Of a stretch of 64,000 nt of DNA, positions 47,996-61,074 are shown piece by piece. The DNA comes from Paracentrotus lividus. Its lineage: Eukaryota > Echinodermata > Echinoidea > Camarodonta > Echinidae. The notes beneath the pieces are model-generated. The model had not been told where the DNA came from and searched no databases. It was given only the letters and a program-made list of their open reading frames with translations. The position numbers and the translations under genes are program-made. The stretch spans positions 36,302,417 to 36,366,416 of the forward strand of contig CALNVZ010000641.1 in NCBI GenBank assembly GCA_940671915.1, in the 5' to 3' direction. The first letter of the stretch is position 1. Each line of letters opens with the position of its first letter.

Positions 47996-48657
47996 ATAAG
48001 TATTGCCATTGTGATGTCATTATGACGTGCCTCTCAACGAAGTACTCTATATAGCCAATATTCTTGTGATTTTGGACTTGCTTTGGAAATTTGCATGTGA
48101 ATAATTTTGTGGTTGTTATGACGTCTTGATTACGATAGATCCCCTTATCTTGAAGGTGAAATTTTCATAAAGATTGACTCCTGAAATTTGTGAAAATAAA
48201 AAATAACCACCGAGGCTAAAATTCAAAAAGGTGGCTTAAAGCTACGCCAAGCTTAAATCTGTGCTTTAACTATGACTAGCAAAGCGGGGCACAATCTTGA
48301 AAAGTAAATGTTTTAATTATCAGAATTGTTGGTACTTATCTTTTTAAAAACTCCATGGGAATGATAAGTACAATAGTTTTCCTAACCACTAAAGCGTTAT
48401 TCTGGAATCCACATGATTTACTTTATGATATTAAAAGCATAATTTTTTTTTTTTTTTAAATCTTAGTATATCAGTTGTATATCACAGTAAATTTGAATTT
48501 CACCAAAACTACCCTACCATAATTTCAAGCTAGTGTCTTCAAATATTGGAAATGAGGTCTAAATGTTTAAATCATTACCTCACCCATTATTTAGAACAGC
48601 TTTTCTGAAGTTATGATTATTAATAAAGGGCTATTCTCCCTCTCTGTTTTTCACCAG
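47996..48657. other. Sequence between finger exons 2 and 3
   Basis: Starts with sequence related to the 3' flank of the third exon and ends with intron sequence related to that before 46410. T-run at 48450-48466. No exon. Confidence 0.6.
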
Positions 48658-50204
48658 ATGAAGAGTTGGGCACTGAACAAGTCAACATGCATCAACATAT
48701 GTCAACCTGTAGAGGAAAACCTCATCAAAGTAAACTTACTAAACATCAAATGGTGCACATTGGAGAGAAAGAATATAAGTGCTCATATTGTGATAAGTGC
48801 TTTTCTCAACAAAGTAGTCTTACGAACCATTTGAGAACACACACTATAGACAATTCATGTCAATGTTTTTACTGTGATACGAGGTTTTATTCGCAAAGTA
48901 AACTTATTACACATCAAATGGCACACACCGGAGAGAAAGAATACAAGTGCTCATATTGCGATAAGTGCTTTTCTCAACAAAGTAGTCTTACGAACCATTT
49001 GAGAACACACACTATAGATAATTCATATCAATGTTCCTCTTGTGATAAGAGGTTTCCTTCACAAAGTAAACTTAATAGACATCAAACAGTACACACTAGA
49101 GAGAGAGCATATACATGCTCATATTGCGATAAGAGATTTTCTCAACAAGGTACTCTTACTAACCATTTAAAAATACATACTGGAGAGTACCCATATCGGT
49201 GTTCCTATTGTGATAAAAGGTTTTCTTCACAAAGTAATCTTACTGTACATCAAAGGATACACACTGGGGAGAAACCATATCAATGTTCATATTGTTTGAA
49301 GGGATTTTCTCAACAAAATATTCTTACTAGTCATCTCAGAACACACACTGGAGAGAAACCATATCAATGTTCATATTGCGATAAGAGTTTTTCCCAACAA
49401 AGTACTCTCACTGTCCACATTGGAACACACACTGGGGAGAAACCATATCAGTGTTCACATTGTAGTAAAAGGTTTTTTGTCCAAAGCGCTCTTACAAGTC
49501 ATTTGAGGACACACACAGGAGAGAAACCATATCAATGTTCACATTGTGATAAGGAATTTTCTCAACATGGTCATCTCACTATCCATTTGAGAACCCACAC
49601 TGAAGAAAAACCATATCAATGTTCACACTGCGATAAAAGATTTTCTGTTAAAAGTGGTCTTACTTGCCATCTAAGAAGACACACGGGGGAGAAACCACAT
49701 GAGTGTTCATATTGTAATAAGAGATTTTATGCACAACATGATCTTATTGTTCATATAAGAATACATACTGGACAGAAGCCATATCAATGTTCATATTGTG
49801 ATAAGGGATTTCCTCAAAAAAGTCAGCTCACTAGCCACTTGAGAACACACACTGGAAAGAAACCTTATCAATGTTCATATTGTGATAAAACCTTTTCTCA
49901 TCAAAGCGCTCTCACTGCCCATACTAGGATACACACAGGGGAGAAACCATATAAGTGTTCATATTGCAATAAGGGATTTCCTACAAAAAGTGAACTTACT
50001 AGACATATAAGAATACATACTGGAGAGAAACGATATAAATGTTCCTATTGTGATAAAGCATTTTCTGTTCAAAGTACACTCACCAGCCATACAAGGATAC
50101 ACACTGGGGAAAAACCATATGAATGTTCCTATTGTAATAAAAGGTTTTATACACAATGTCATCTTACTAGACATATAAAAAAACACACTGGAGAGAAATC
50201 ATAA
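48658..50204 (+). CDS. Third large C2H2 zinc-finger exon (17 full units)
   Basis: The acceptor is TCACCAG/ATGAAGAG, phase 1, entering DEELGTEQVNMHQHM. After a partial first unit lacking its CxxC (HQSKLTKHQMVH) there are 17 intact fingers, the early ones with unusual linkers (HTIDNSC, HTIDNSY, HTRERAY), later ones HTGEKPY. Units [20 protein letters not shown] occur twice. It ends HTGEKS and TAA. Offset to the second exon is 2248 bp, and their later fingers align one to one, so they are tandem duplicates. Confidence 0.87.
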
Positions 50205-50364
50205 GTATTGCCATCAGGATTTCAATGTTACTAGCCTCTTAACATGGAAAGGTATAAGCCACTATTTTTGATATTTTGGACTAGTTTGGGAAATTCACAA
50301 GTGGATAATTTTGCAATTATGTTTTCATTACTATAAAGAGCCTTATTATGGAGTGGAAATTTTA

Positions 50365-50525
50365 ACAAAAATTGATTCAAGAAATTATAATAATCTGCAT
50401 AAACCTTTTTACTACTATAATATATCAAAGACCACCATTAAATACTTTGGACTAAAACTTTGGAACACTTTACCAGCTGAACTGAAAATTTGCCTTTCCT
50501 TAAATTGATTTAAAAGGTAGTATAA
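50365..50525 (+). pseudogene. Non-LTR retrotransposon 3' coding end
   Basis: The frame reads NLHKPFYYYNISKTTIKYFG, then LKLWNTLPAELK, stop, FKR. The xxG-LWNxLPxxLK pattern is the extreme C-terminus of CR1/Jockey-type reverse transcriptase proteins. A T-rich tail and G-run follow (50537-50595). Confidence 0.65.
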
Positions 50526-50595
50526 ATAATACATTATTTTTTTTATTTTTTTTTTATTTATTTATTTATTTTTTTTTGTGGGGGGGGGGGGGGTA

Positions 50596-52850
50596 TTGAA
50601 GCATATATTTATTGATAATTACATATTATCAGGATATGTGCTTAATACAATGTGAATATGAAGATTGTTAACAAGGAATTTCCTGTACAGTATGAGATGA
50701 TATTGGATATAAAAAGACAATTCATTTGTATATAAAAAGATGACCTTGATTTCCAACAAAAAAATGGTCATCCTAGGTCATTTTGATGTGAGGTTATCTT
50801 GATGAGCGAATACTCAATTCAGTGCTTATTGTGCAGGGCAGATATACTCTTGCCAAGAAAGCTGTTACCTGAAATATACTTTGCTTTCAATATTGCTTCT
50901 CAGTAAGATAGTTCTTTTAAATTTATTTGTGTGAAGGCATGTTTTTGAAATGTTTGAGTACATTCTGTTTTATTACTGAAAAAAAAAAGAGATGCAAGGA
51001 GTTAGAGGTTTCCATAAATCTTTTGAACTTTATATATGTCTACCTGAAAATTGAGACATCGATCAATATGTGTATGTGGTTTATAAATATACAAGAGAAG
51101 AAGGGGAACCTGAAAGTGCCATGGTATTTAAGAAGTATATCTTCGCACAATAAATGTGTTGCTTTCTGATTATATCAAAGATTAGTATTTGATTAAGGTA
51201 TTTCAATGGAACAGTGTGCAGAAATGGTCATTATTGCATGACGTCTACCTTATGATAATATGGTCATTATTTATGATATGAAGAAACTTGATTGAATATT
51301 CATATTTTTCTTAATTTCTGTTACATTTTTTTTTTTTTATAAAGAAAATGTTAAAAAAATTAACTGAAGGTCATGCAGTTTAAAATAACTCATAGAAATA
51401 CTCCCAATGCTCAATTGACCCTAGATGACTGTATTCAAGGTAGTTTTCTGCTCGACTATCTGGAGGAGATCTCAATTATTTAGAATATTTTGTAAACCTC
51501 TCAATGTACAGCTCGGGCCAAAAATATTAGACCCAAACTCCTTGTTCAATAAAAAGCTGAAGATTGTTGTTTTGTGTTTATTTTGTTTTCTTACCACACA
51601 GAGCCAGAAATACATGCACTGAAACCCTTATTAAAAAAAAAGAGTTTGGTTCTAATAGTTTTTTTCCCCGAGCTGCACACGTATCAAACATTTGAAGACA
51701 AAAAAATCACTTCCATTATTCGTTTTACTTAAAAAGTTGTATTTGTAAATATCAAAATCAAATCACTGTAATTAACGTTCTTATTGATTATATTGAATAT
51801 TCAATAAAACACTTTAAAAACAAACAACATCATTGTGATTATTTGTAATTAATATGAGTGGATAAGTTTTTGTAGGTATAATCACTCTCTTGTTTTGATT
51901 CAATATGAGGGTGTGAGTTATTCTTTATAAAGATCTAGGCCAACGAATATGTGGAAATCTTTGAATTATGCAAGCAGTGTAATGAAACAAATAGGCCTAC
52001 TTGAATCTAACCACACACTAAATTTGCATTATGTATAAAATAATTCAAACGACAAGTGAAAATCCCCCTTCCAATCAGGCAATTACCAATACGTATGTGG
52101 CATATTCTTGATTTCTCTGGAAAAGGGTATATTTTAGGGCTCAGGTTCATGGGAGGAGGGCAGAATCCCCCCTAATCATGACATTTTAATTGATGCTGTC
52201 AAGATCTTTCGCTTTTTTTATAACCCTTCCTTAGTATTAAAGAGAACAATAGACCTACAAGCATGAAGCTGTCAAGCAGCCAAAATTTAATGGACCGCTA
52301 GAAAATTCAAAGGTGCATTTTCGGTGTGAAAGTTGTAGGCTGCAGCTAGGCACGAAGCTCCCCTGCCCCCCCCCCCCACCACACACAATTATGGCCCTAC
52401 CTAAGGGCTTGTGATTTCTTTGAGACAACATCCAACTAAAGATTAGACAAGATTTGTCTCTAGCAGACTGGCTCCAACCTAAAATGTCCATGGTCTTTAA
52501 AAATATCTTCTTCAGTATGAAAAAGCCATTTTTAGCTAAGAAAGAGGGCACTTTTTGAAAAAGGAGAATTTAGGGTGCTTGAAAAAGTGGGACTGGGCTT
52601 ACAACTTATAATGGGACTATTATAGACAGCAGCGGCCGAAGGCGACACGGTCTGATATGGGACCTGTAAATATTTTTTTTTTTTTTTTTTTTTTTAATTT
52701 TTTGTTCGTAAGCAGCTTAGTGGTGTGTTGAGGGCGGGAGGGTGGATGGATTTAAAAAATTTATATAAATACAATTGTAATGCCGCGGCGCGCGCGGCGA
52801 GCGAGCGGCAGGGAATTATTTATTTTCATTTGTATTTTGCTACTTAAAGA
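50596..52850. other. AT-rich intergenic, no gene seen
   Basis: No convincing exon or repeat structure. T-run at 52673-52696. A CG-rich patch (GCCGCGGCGCGCGCGGCG) lies at 52782-52799. Confidence 0.5.
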
Positions 52851-52856
52851 CATGAT

Positions 52857-52916
52857 ATGGCTGCTGCGTTTGCAGGTCGCGATCGGGGAAACGACAGCAC
52901 GAGTAGCACAAAGAAG
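52857..52916 (+). CDS. Possible first coding exon downstream of a CpG patch
   Basis: The ATG at 52857 opens MAAAFAGRDRGNDSTSSTKK, followed by a good donor (AAGAAG/gtaaat). The GC-rich patch ~60 bp upstream could be a promoter. No partner exon was recognised downstream, so this is a weak candidate. Confidence 0.25.
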
Positions 52917-53157
52917 GTAAATATTCTTTTTTTTGTTAAAGATAATAACAAGCATTGATGTTGAGAAATGCCATAAGAACATGTAAATTATTTTATAAAA
53001 AGAGTCGGTATAACAGCATAGAGGTCTGGCCGTGCAGAGCGGGCAGTTGCTGAACGGTAATTCTCGCATCGAGAAGGGTGAGGCAAGGCCAAGGCCAGGC
53101 GTCCGCCAGTGGCGGGCTGGTGGGAGGGATTGGGGGGGGGGAGGGGTGGGGTGCACG

Positions 53158-54197
53158 ACGCTCGAATGATCACGTTTAGCATATGAAATACACTACCATG
53201 TGTGCCTATCCAATGAACAACAGTCACGATAAAATTTAGATTCGTCATTTATTTTTTTGGTAAGTCCTCACACGGAAAAAAGTCTACCATTCCGCTTTTA
53301 GTTTTACAGAAATAGAGAACAATGTATTTTGATTGTTGGGCGCTCTGATTAGCTACTGGTAGCTATCTCGAGGAGCTCCGCCTCCCGGTTGCGATGACTG
53401 AAGTGCGTTTACCGTAACTGAACAACGCGATTCAGCTGTTCCCGATAAAGACCGCTTTGTCGTGCGCGCTGTCAATCATATAACCAAATTGGACCCACTT
53501 CGCAAGAAAAACTGCAAGACTCGACTTCAAAAACGGTTAAGCGTAGACCCACTCTTTCAATATTTTTTAGAATAAAGAAGAGAAATATAAACAGGAACTT
53601 CAACGAATCCACTGTCGGACTACGCCCAACATTTCAAAACGTATAAAGAAATGAGGACTGGCCCTTACCAAAAAATAAATGACGAATCTAAATTTTATCG
53701 TGACTATTGTTCATTGGAAGGCACAATGGTAGTGTATTACATATGCTAATTCGTGATCATTCGAGCGTCATGCATAAATTACTAAATTATGGAGTAAACA
53801 TTTCTCCGTGCCTCATTTCTTTATACGTTTTCAAATGTTGGGCGTAGTCCGACAGCGGATTCTTTGAAGTTCCTTTTTATATTTCTCTTCTTTATTCTAA
53901 AAAATATTGAAAGAGTGGGTCTACGCTTAACCTTTTGTGAAGTCGAGTTCTTGCAGTTTTTCTTGCGAAATGGGTCCACTTTGGTTATGATTGACAGCGC
54001 GCACGACAAAGCGGTCTTTATCGGGAACACTAAGCTGAATCGCGTTGTTCAGTTACGGTCAACGCACTTCAGTCATCGCAACCAGGAGGCGGAGCTCCTC
54101 GCGATAGCTACCGGTAGCTAATCAGAGCGCCCAACATCAGAATGATTTGTTCTCTATTTTGTAAAAGCGGAATGGTAGACTTTTCTCCGTGTGGGGT
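53158..54197. repeat. Compound inverted repeat A-B-A'-B'
   Basis: Segment A (53158-53262; ACGCTCGAATGATCACG to CGTCATTTATTTTTTTGG) reappears inverted at 53662-53775. Segment B (53268-53650; GTCTACCATTCCGCTTTTA, GGAGCTCCGCCTCC, to ATACGTTTTGAAATG read on the other strand) reappears inverted at 53815-54197. Identity is ~90% by eye. No ORF. Confidence 0.85.
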
Positions 54198-57100
54198 GGC
54201 GATTAAAGCTTTCAATATCCCGGGACATTGTCAAAACTTCATCTCCTCCACCATCAAGTTCTCAACTGCATAGACACAAGCCTCAGGCTTCTACCAAGTG
54301 CTCCACCGATGAACACATCCCAGATGCTCTGATGTCCAACAATCCCAGACACCAACGCTCCCCTGTATGCAAATCAAGTGCAACAACAATCTCCATAGCA
54401 ACATCAATGTTAGAGGCTTTAACACAAGCGCATCTTATGTACAAAAGGTTCTTCTGGATATAGATATTCTTGCAATTCAAGAGCACTGGTTATTGTCCCG
54501 GGGCCTTTCCATGATTTTAGTCCATCGCATCTCTACTTCTTCCAAGCAGCGGAAGAACGAGCAGACTCATTCTGTGCTCACAGATTGCGGGGTAAAGGAG
54601 GTGTTGCCCTTTTTATCCAGAAATCACTAGTGTTGAGCCACAAAGAGATTCCCACCTCTTTATCAAGATTATGGCACTAACCTGCACCTTGCCTGTGACA
54701 AAAGGCCCATTGCCCTCATTAACTGCTACCTCCCTTGTGGCTCTTCTCTGGAAGTCCAAACGGAAATTCACACCTGCTTGGCCTCCATTTCACACCTGTT
54801 AGCCTCTATGAAAGACTCAACTCCAATAATCATGGGAGACTTCAACAACGACACAGTCAATAGCCATGTAAAAAGACCTGTGGCATTTACTGAGATTCTT
54901 ACAGGAAGAATCGCTTTGCAGCCTAACCGCACGTGATTGCTCTTCATCAGACTTCACTTTCGCCTCAGACGATGGGAGACACAAGTCTAATATTGATGGT
55001 TTCCTTGTGCTCTCTCGTGGGTATCAAAGCAATTTGACAAGGTCAACATATTTGAAGACTCCTTGAATACTTCAGACCATCGGCTAGTTGCTACCATAAA
55101 AAAATGCAGTGGCAGACTTAATGAGAAACCAGACCTACCGTCTGCTTCCCTACGGTATGCAGAGAGATTCAAAGTAAACTGGAAAGAGGCCAACCAAGAG
55201 TCCATAAGAACATTCTACACAATCCCTATGGAGAAGACAGCTGCTACTCTCTTCTGTTCGCTTACAGACCATCTCACTCCTGACATTGATGAAACTGACA
55301 GGTTACTAGATCAGCTCATCAGTGCCATGTGTCACCATTCTCGTGAGCTTCCCCATACCAACACCTCCAAGAAGAAGTGTGGCAAACCGGGTTGGTCTGA
55401 GAAAACACAGTCAGTCTACAAGGAAGCCCAAAGAGCCTGAAAGTGTGGAAAACCCAGAGTAACATCAAAGAGGGTCCTCTGCATGAAGATCACATTGCGG
55501 CAAAGAAGAGATTTAGAAGTATCTGTCGACAATCCAGTGCTATGGCCCGAAAAACCAAATGTACAGATGGAGCATGCCTCCAAGTCTAACCAGAAACTCT
55601 TCTATCATCTTGTGAAGAAGAATAAAGGAGTCAACTCGGTGACAGAAACTCGATCTATCACTTACAACGATCAGAGATTTGGCGGGGATGACATCATTAT
55701 GGCTGGCAGTTGTACTTCAAGGATCTTTCGTCCGGCTCAATAAGAACTGAGCAGAACATCCCACGAGAGGTCATAGACAACCCAGTTCACTGTCACTCTG
55801 CTTCTGTCAAGCCTGGACCAATGAACATCACAATCTCCATTTGATGATTTGACATCAGCAATCCAGCAACTCAAGGATGGCAAAGGCCGCTGGATTTGAC
55901 AACATTAGTAGCGAGCACGTCAGACATCTTGGTTCTACTGCCACCAGACTTTCTACTCACCATCTACAATGCAATGGTGCATCACTGTCACTGGCCTCAC
56001 CTACTCAAGCAGGGTCTGATCATACCTCTTTCATAAAGGAAAGGGCTAAGATACAGAGAATCCCAAGAACTATCGCGGCATAACCCTCAACATCCACTCT
56101 TAGTAAGCTGCTTGAACTGTGTGTGAAACCTCTGCTTGACCGCCAACTTTGCATTGCTGACACCCCAGATGAGCTTCAACTCGGCTTCCGTAAAGAGTAT
56201 TCCTGTGTACTTGCATCACTCTCAGTCTTGAACTAATCCTGGAAATCAACTCTTCCTGCAAACTTCCAACTTATGCAGCCTATCTTGATGCGGAGAAAGC
56301 TTTCGACCGAGTATGGCACAAGGGTCTGATTGGAAAACTACAATCCATCGGTGTAAGCAACCCCCTTGTTCACCTCATTGAAGATCTACATGATGGTATG
56401 GAGAGCCGTGTTCTATGGAATGGATCAATATCAGAGCCCATAGCGGTGACCCAAGGCGTTAGACAAGGTGGGGTACTTTCACCAACGTTATACACCGTAT
56501 TTGTTGATGGCCTTCTTAAACACCTAAATCCCTCCAACTTGGAACCTCGTTCAAAGGTGTGTATGCTGGTGTCATTGCACTTGCTGATGATGTCACTCTA
56601 CTTAGCAACTCTCCAACAGAGCTTCAACATATGCTAGAGGTGACGTTCAAATACGCTTCCGACTGGCAGTATCGCATCAACCCGTCTAAAAGTGCCATCG
56701 TTGTCAGCAACCCACGTAAAGCGACCAACCAGGACAGCTGGAACGTAGAACAATAACAAGATACTCCGATCTGATTCGGCACACCCACCTTGGCATACTC
56801 AAAAGTAGTCTTCGTCTTGACCAAACTGACAACATCATCTCAAAAGGTCTCAACACCTTCTATGCAATGGCAGGGTCTGGAGCCTACACCGAGGGCCTTA
56901 TCCCACAATCACTGCTCGCTTGTGGAGAACATATTGCATTCCACGAATGCTGTACGGATGTGCCATCTTGAAATTCACCCAAGCAATGATAGAGAAGTTA
57001 AACAGAGCCCAACTCCAACTCTTCAAAAGGATTCTGGGAGTCCCAAGAACAGCCGCAAATGAGATTGTTATTCTCTCACTGACTTGCGTGCCGATCTCTA

Positions 57101-57760
57101 TGCAGAACGACTTAGATAGACTCCTCCTCCTGGGCAAGTCATTTCCATCGACAGGTGTCGTTTTGAGTTCAGAGTCCTTCTACTTGCCTCGGAGAAACGC
57201 ACACCGACATCCAAGTCTTTGCGCATACTCTGAACAAGTATAACCTGCCAGAACTTGAGGATCTGATAACCTCGCCACCATCATATAGGCAATGGAAGCG
57301 CACCATCAAGATTGCAGTCAGAAGGTCCCTCAACAAGGAGATCGACATAGCAGTCCAGTCCAAATCGACCCTGGTTCTGTGGAAAGACCAACTGCCCATG
57401 GACTCCGGTGCTCTATATCCCAAAGACCCGCCATCAACCCTGATAAGAAAGGCTCTGACAGTTAGAGCACAACTCCTTTCTTCCACATACCTGCTACAAA
57501 CCAGGCTCATCAAAAATAGCCAAGGCCTGTGATCCAGGTATGCCAGCTATGTAACAGTGAAGAAGAAACTGTTAATCACTTCGTTGCCACCTGCTCTTTC
57601 TTCCACTCCATTAGATCGATTATGTATCCCTTGTCACTAAAACCCTTGAAGATTATCCTGACGTTCTTCCTCGCTACGACCCATCCAACCTTCTGTGTTT
57701 ACCTGTGCAACGCTTATTCCCGTTATCCCTGGGATCCCAACATCTGTCAGAAATAGCCTT
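54197..57760 (+). pseudogene. Non-LTR retrotransposon with multiple frameshifts
   Basis: In order: APE-type endonuclease (NINVRGFNTSA, ILAIQEHWLL, GKGGVALFIQKS, PIIMGDFNND, LNTSDHRLVA); reverse transcriptase (DGKAAGFDNISSEHV; SKLLELCVKPLLDRQL; AAYLDAEKAFDRVWHKG; VTQGVRQGGVLSPTLYTVF; LADDVTLLSNS, where family members have Y/FADD); thumb (RMLYGCAILKFTQ, FKRILGVPRTA); and a C-terminal zinc knuckle (CQLCNSEEETVNHFVATC). At least six frame changes and internal stops show it is inactive. It resembles the CR1/Jockey group, but the clade was not fixed. It is bordered by inverted copies of segment B. Confidence 0.88.
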
Positions 57761-58014
57761 CTACTTAAAACCCTGTTCTTTATTCACAAGATCCACATGA
57801 CCCGTATAAATTTCTTTGATTTACTACCGAACACTGAATAATTACTTTCCTTCTCTGCCCTGCCCCTGGATACGTCATATATTGGATCAATACAGCAGCC
57901 CTATTTGGGATGATCTCCGAGAGCAACGAGGGGACAGAAACAGTCAGTCAGTCAGATTCACTGTTCAGCTTATGAGTATTTTGATGAAATGTTTGTCAGG
58001 TCTCATGATGCACG

Positions 58015-58172
58015 TAGAAAAGTCTACAAGTTCGTTTTTAAAAGCTAGAGAACAATGCATTTTGATTGTTGGGCGCTCTGATTAGCTATCGCGCGGAGCT
58101 CCGCCTCCTGGTTGCGATGACTGAAGTGCGTTGACCGTAACTGAACAACGCGATTCAGCTTGTTCCCGATAA
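58015..58172 (+). repeat. Third copy of segment B, truncated
   Basis: AGAACAATGCATTTTGATTG, TTGGGCGCTCTGATTAGCTA, GGAGCTCCGCCTCCTGGTTG and CAACGCGATTCAGCTT match the first ~150 bp of B at 53268, same orientation, then similarity stops after TTCCCGATAAA. Confidence 0.88.
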
Positions 58173-58417
58173 ACTGACCGTCGAACATACGTGGTGATTG
58201 TATAGACCAAAATGAGGCATTAATTTTAATAAAACAGATCGATACTCACATAAATTGATAGAGCAGCAAGAATACCTGGTCCTAAAACTTCTTATTATTG
58301 TTGTGGTGGCAGGAAATACAAAAAGTGGTCCCAAATTTAGGCTTAAAATTGGATATTCTGTGTTCCTTTCGGCTTTCGCAAATGGTTTTCGGTGGTGATT
58401 ACACGAAAATCTCCAAT

Positions 58418-58562
58418 CCGTGCTGCATTTCAAAACATCGCGGTGTGGCCCCGCCACACGTACAGGGTCAACCAGAAGTGGTTTGAAGATAGCGAGGCAG
58501 CGCACTTGGGGTTGACCTAGCGCGTGGGGGTCACAGCGCGATATTTTGAAATGCAGTCCGGA
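58418..58562. mobile_element. Small foldback element
   Basis: TGCATTTCAAAACATCGCGG and GTGTGGCCCC at the left pair with GGGGGTCACAGCGCGATATT and TTGAAATGCA at the right; an inner GGGTCAACC/GGTTGACC pair supports it. Confidence 0.8.
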
Positions 58563-60036
58563 ATGGATATTTCCGTGTATCATCAAGATGTCTCGGGAAT
58601 GTCAGCCAATATTCATCATTTTAGGTAAGTCACCAACACGTAGTTACTAAAAAACAATAAAGGATCATTAAAGATGCCCCTGATAAAATGAGGTAGGCCT
58701 AGATCTATTTTCAATGCCTAACCCTTTGTATACTAAGCCCGCATATATGCGGTTGAAGAAATATAGAATTTCCCTCTTGTTGACGGTTTATTTCACTCAT
58801 GATTGCATAAACACATGACCTTATATTAATCAAATTATCTGACATTGATCTATTTAACGCTGTCTTTGTTTCACCTTTAAATGAAAAGAATTTCTTGCAA
58901 GCATGCTTGACAACCACGAATCATTCGGCTTTGTAAAAAAGTTCTCAGTATACAACGGGTTAGAATATAACTTTTTTCTATCTTTGATTTTTGACCACAA
59001 CGTTTAATTCCCATTCCTTATGGGTGGCGGGAATAGATTTATTGTCTATACCTATAACTGCAATTTTACTTCATTTTTGCGCACTTGTTATGAGTGTTCT
59101 GAGCTGTGCGATCGTGACTGTGCATAAGTGCACCGCCTTGTCTCTTGCAAGGACCATGGACACTCTCTGTCCTACCATTTTTTTCCTCCTGACAACATTT
59201 TCTCTAGATACACATACAGTAGTATGTTTGCATGTACGCACTTTTTTTCATTTCATTTCATTTCATTTATTAAAACCAACACTTACACTTACGTATGGTC
59301 AGTTAATAATTGACCCTGCACTGGGAAGTACCTTACTGTGGCAGTGTTCTTCCAATGGAAAGTCAATGCAGAAAAGATGAAAATGTATTCAATTTGATCT
59401 CTTTTGCACTTATTTTTGGTAGTTACTTAATTCTTTGTGCGCTGGGCCATTAACCCTCTCTGTGCTGAATTATTTTCTTTGTCCAATGGGCCATGAAACC
59501 AGTTTGAGCGTGAAATGCGAAGTTCGCGCGGCACCGTGTGTGCATCAGTGCGAAGTACGCATTGAAAGAGTTAATCCTTTTAACAGATAGGCCTACATTT
59601 GTACTCATTATCGGACCCCCCAAAAATATGCAATTACTGAATCATATAGACTCATAGTATTTTGTTAGGCGAATGTTAAATATTAATGTCAAGAGAGAGA
59701 ATTGAAATTTTAAAATGTGGTAAATGAGAATTATTTACATAGATCTAAACACTTTTTCAATTGAAGTATCAAACACAAATTGATGCATCCTTCAGTGAGC
59801 AAAGCCCACTTTTGTCAAGAACACGAAAAAGGAAGCTGCTCAGGAATTTGTGATTCATCATTTAACACCTGCTCATGGGCTGTGAAAAGGGTTAATATCA
59901 ATAATGGCATAAATCGGCCAAAAAAGACAAAATGAACCAAAATCTATATAAAGAAACAATATAGAAAACAAAGAGGTTTACATTAAATTTATGCATTATA
60001 TTGATATTTATTTGGACTTATGGTGTCAAACTCTTG
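58563..60036. other. Intergenic, no gene seen
   Basis: A short (TTTCA)n run lies at 59247-59268. Open frames here show no family resemblance. Confidence 0.5.
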
Positions 60037-61074
60037 GGGACGTTTCACGAAATCGTCATAAGTCTAACTTCTTGACTAAATCGGAGATGGTGAACAACTT
60101 GTCCACAAGTGGGTTCCATGAAGCCCTCTCTGACAAAATCGAGGATAACAAGCTGACTAAATACTTATGACGACTCTGGACCTGTCATATCTTTTGGAAA
60201 GCGCTTACACGTCAATCAAACGCAATTTATAGCAAGCGATCGGTTTAGGCGAATTCTATTTGTCGCGGCAGTCAGGATTTTCTCATTTTTGTTCAAATTA
60301 AAATGTGACAACCTCAAGATTTTGGTCTAATATGCAGAAAATAAATGGATGTTAATGATTGAGTGCTTGTTATATCAAATCAAAAAATATAATGGAGTAA
60401 ATATGTCCAATAAAAAAATAGTATTGAGTAAATTTTATTAGCATAATGTAGCCTACCATAAAGCTGCATATAGAGACCCGTATAGACTACGTTGGTAGTA
60501 AAATAATTCTATCAGCCCCAAAATATTTTAATAAGTGATTTTGAATAAATTTTTTTTTTTTTTTGCAATGTATTCTTGATGTCCTCTTGTCATTGAACAG
60601 AAAATATATAAAAAACGTCAATCTAGCTCCATTTTCGGCTAGCATAATTTTTCCTAATCTGTTTTACGAAACTATCAAAGTAGCACATGTGGGGGTACCC
60701 GTCTCAAGTTCCGATGTGGTCTTATTAATTTCATGATCAAAACCTTTTAAATATATGCAGCAAGTGACAGTGTGCATTTCAATACAAATTTTATAAATGG
60801 TACATAATTAATGAACTTTCGTATTGTTTTTGACCGATTTTATCACATCAATTTCCGATAATGAAAATTTTGCTAAAATATAATTTCTAAATATCAGCGA
60901 AACCGTGATTAAGGCTATCACGCGTTGACATCTTCTCCAATAATATCGATATTACAAGTTGTCTAGCTTGGATGAGCTTCGTATAACCGACTTAGTAAGA
61001 TTGGAGCTAACTCTGTGGTTGGCAGATAAAGATATAATATGACTAACTTGTCCATGGTTTCGTGAAACGACCCC
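60037..61074. mobile_element. ~1-kb element with GGGGxCGTTTCACGAAA ends
   Basis: GGGGACGTTTCACGAAATCG at the left is the near inverse of GGTTTCGTGAAACGACCCC at the right. Subterminal ACTTGTCCA/TGGACAAGT-type words occur in both. AT-rich interior with no frame. Confidence 0.7.

Noticed and set aside
50927-51622. Short open frames after the third finger exon
   Set aside because: No recognisable family, AT-biased composition and no splice-phase context.
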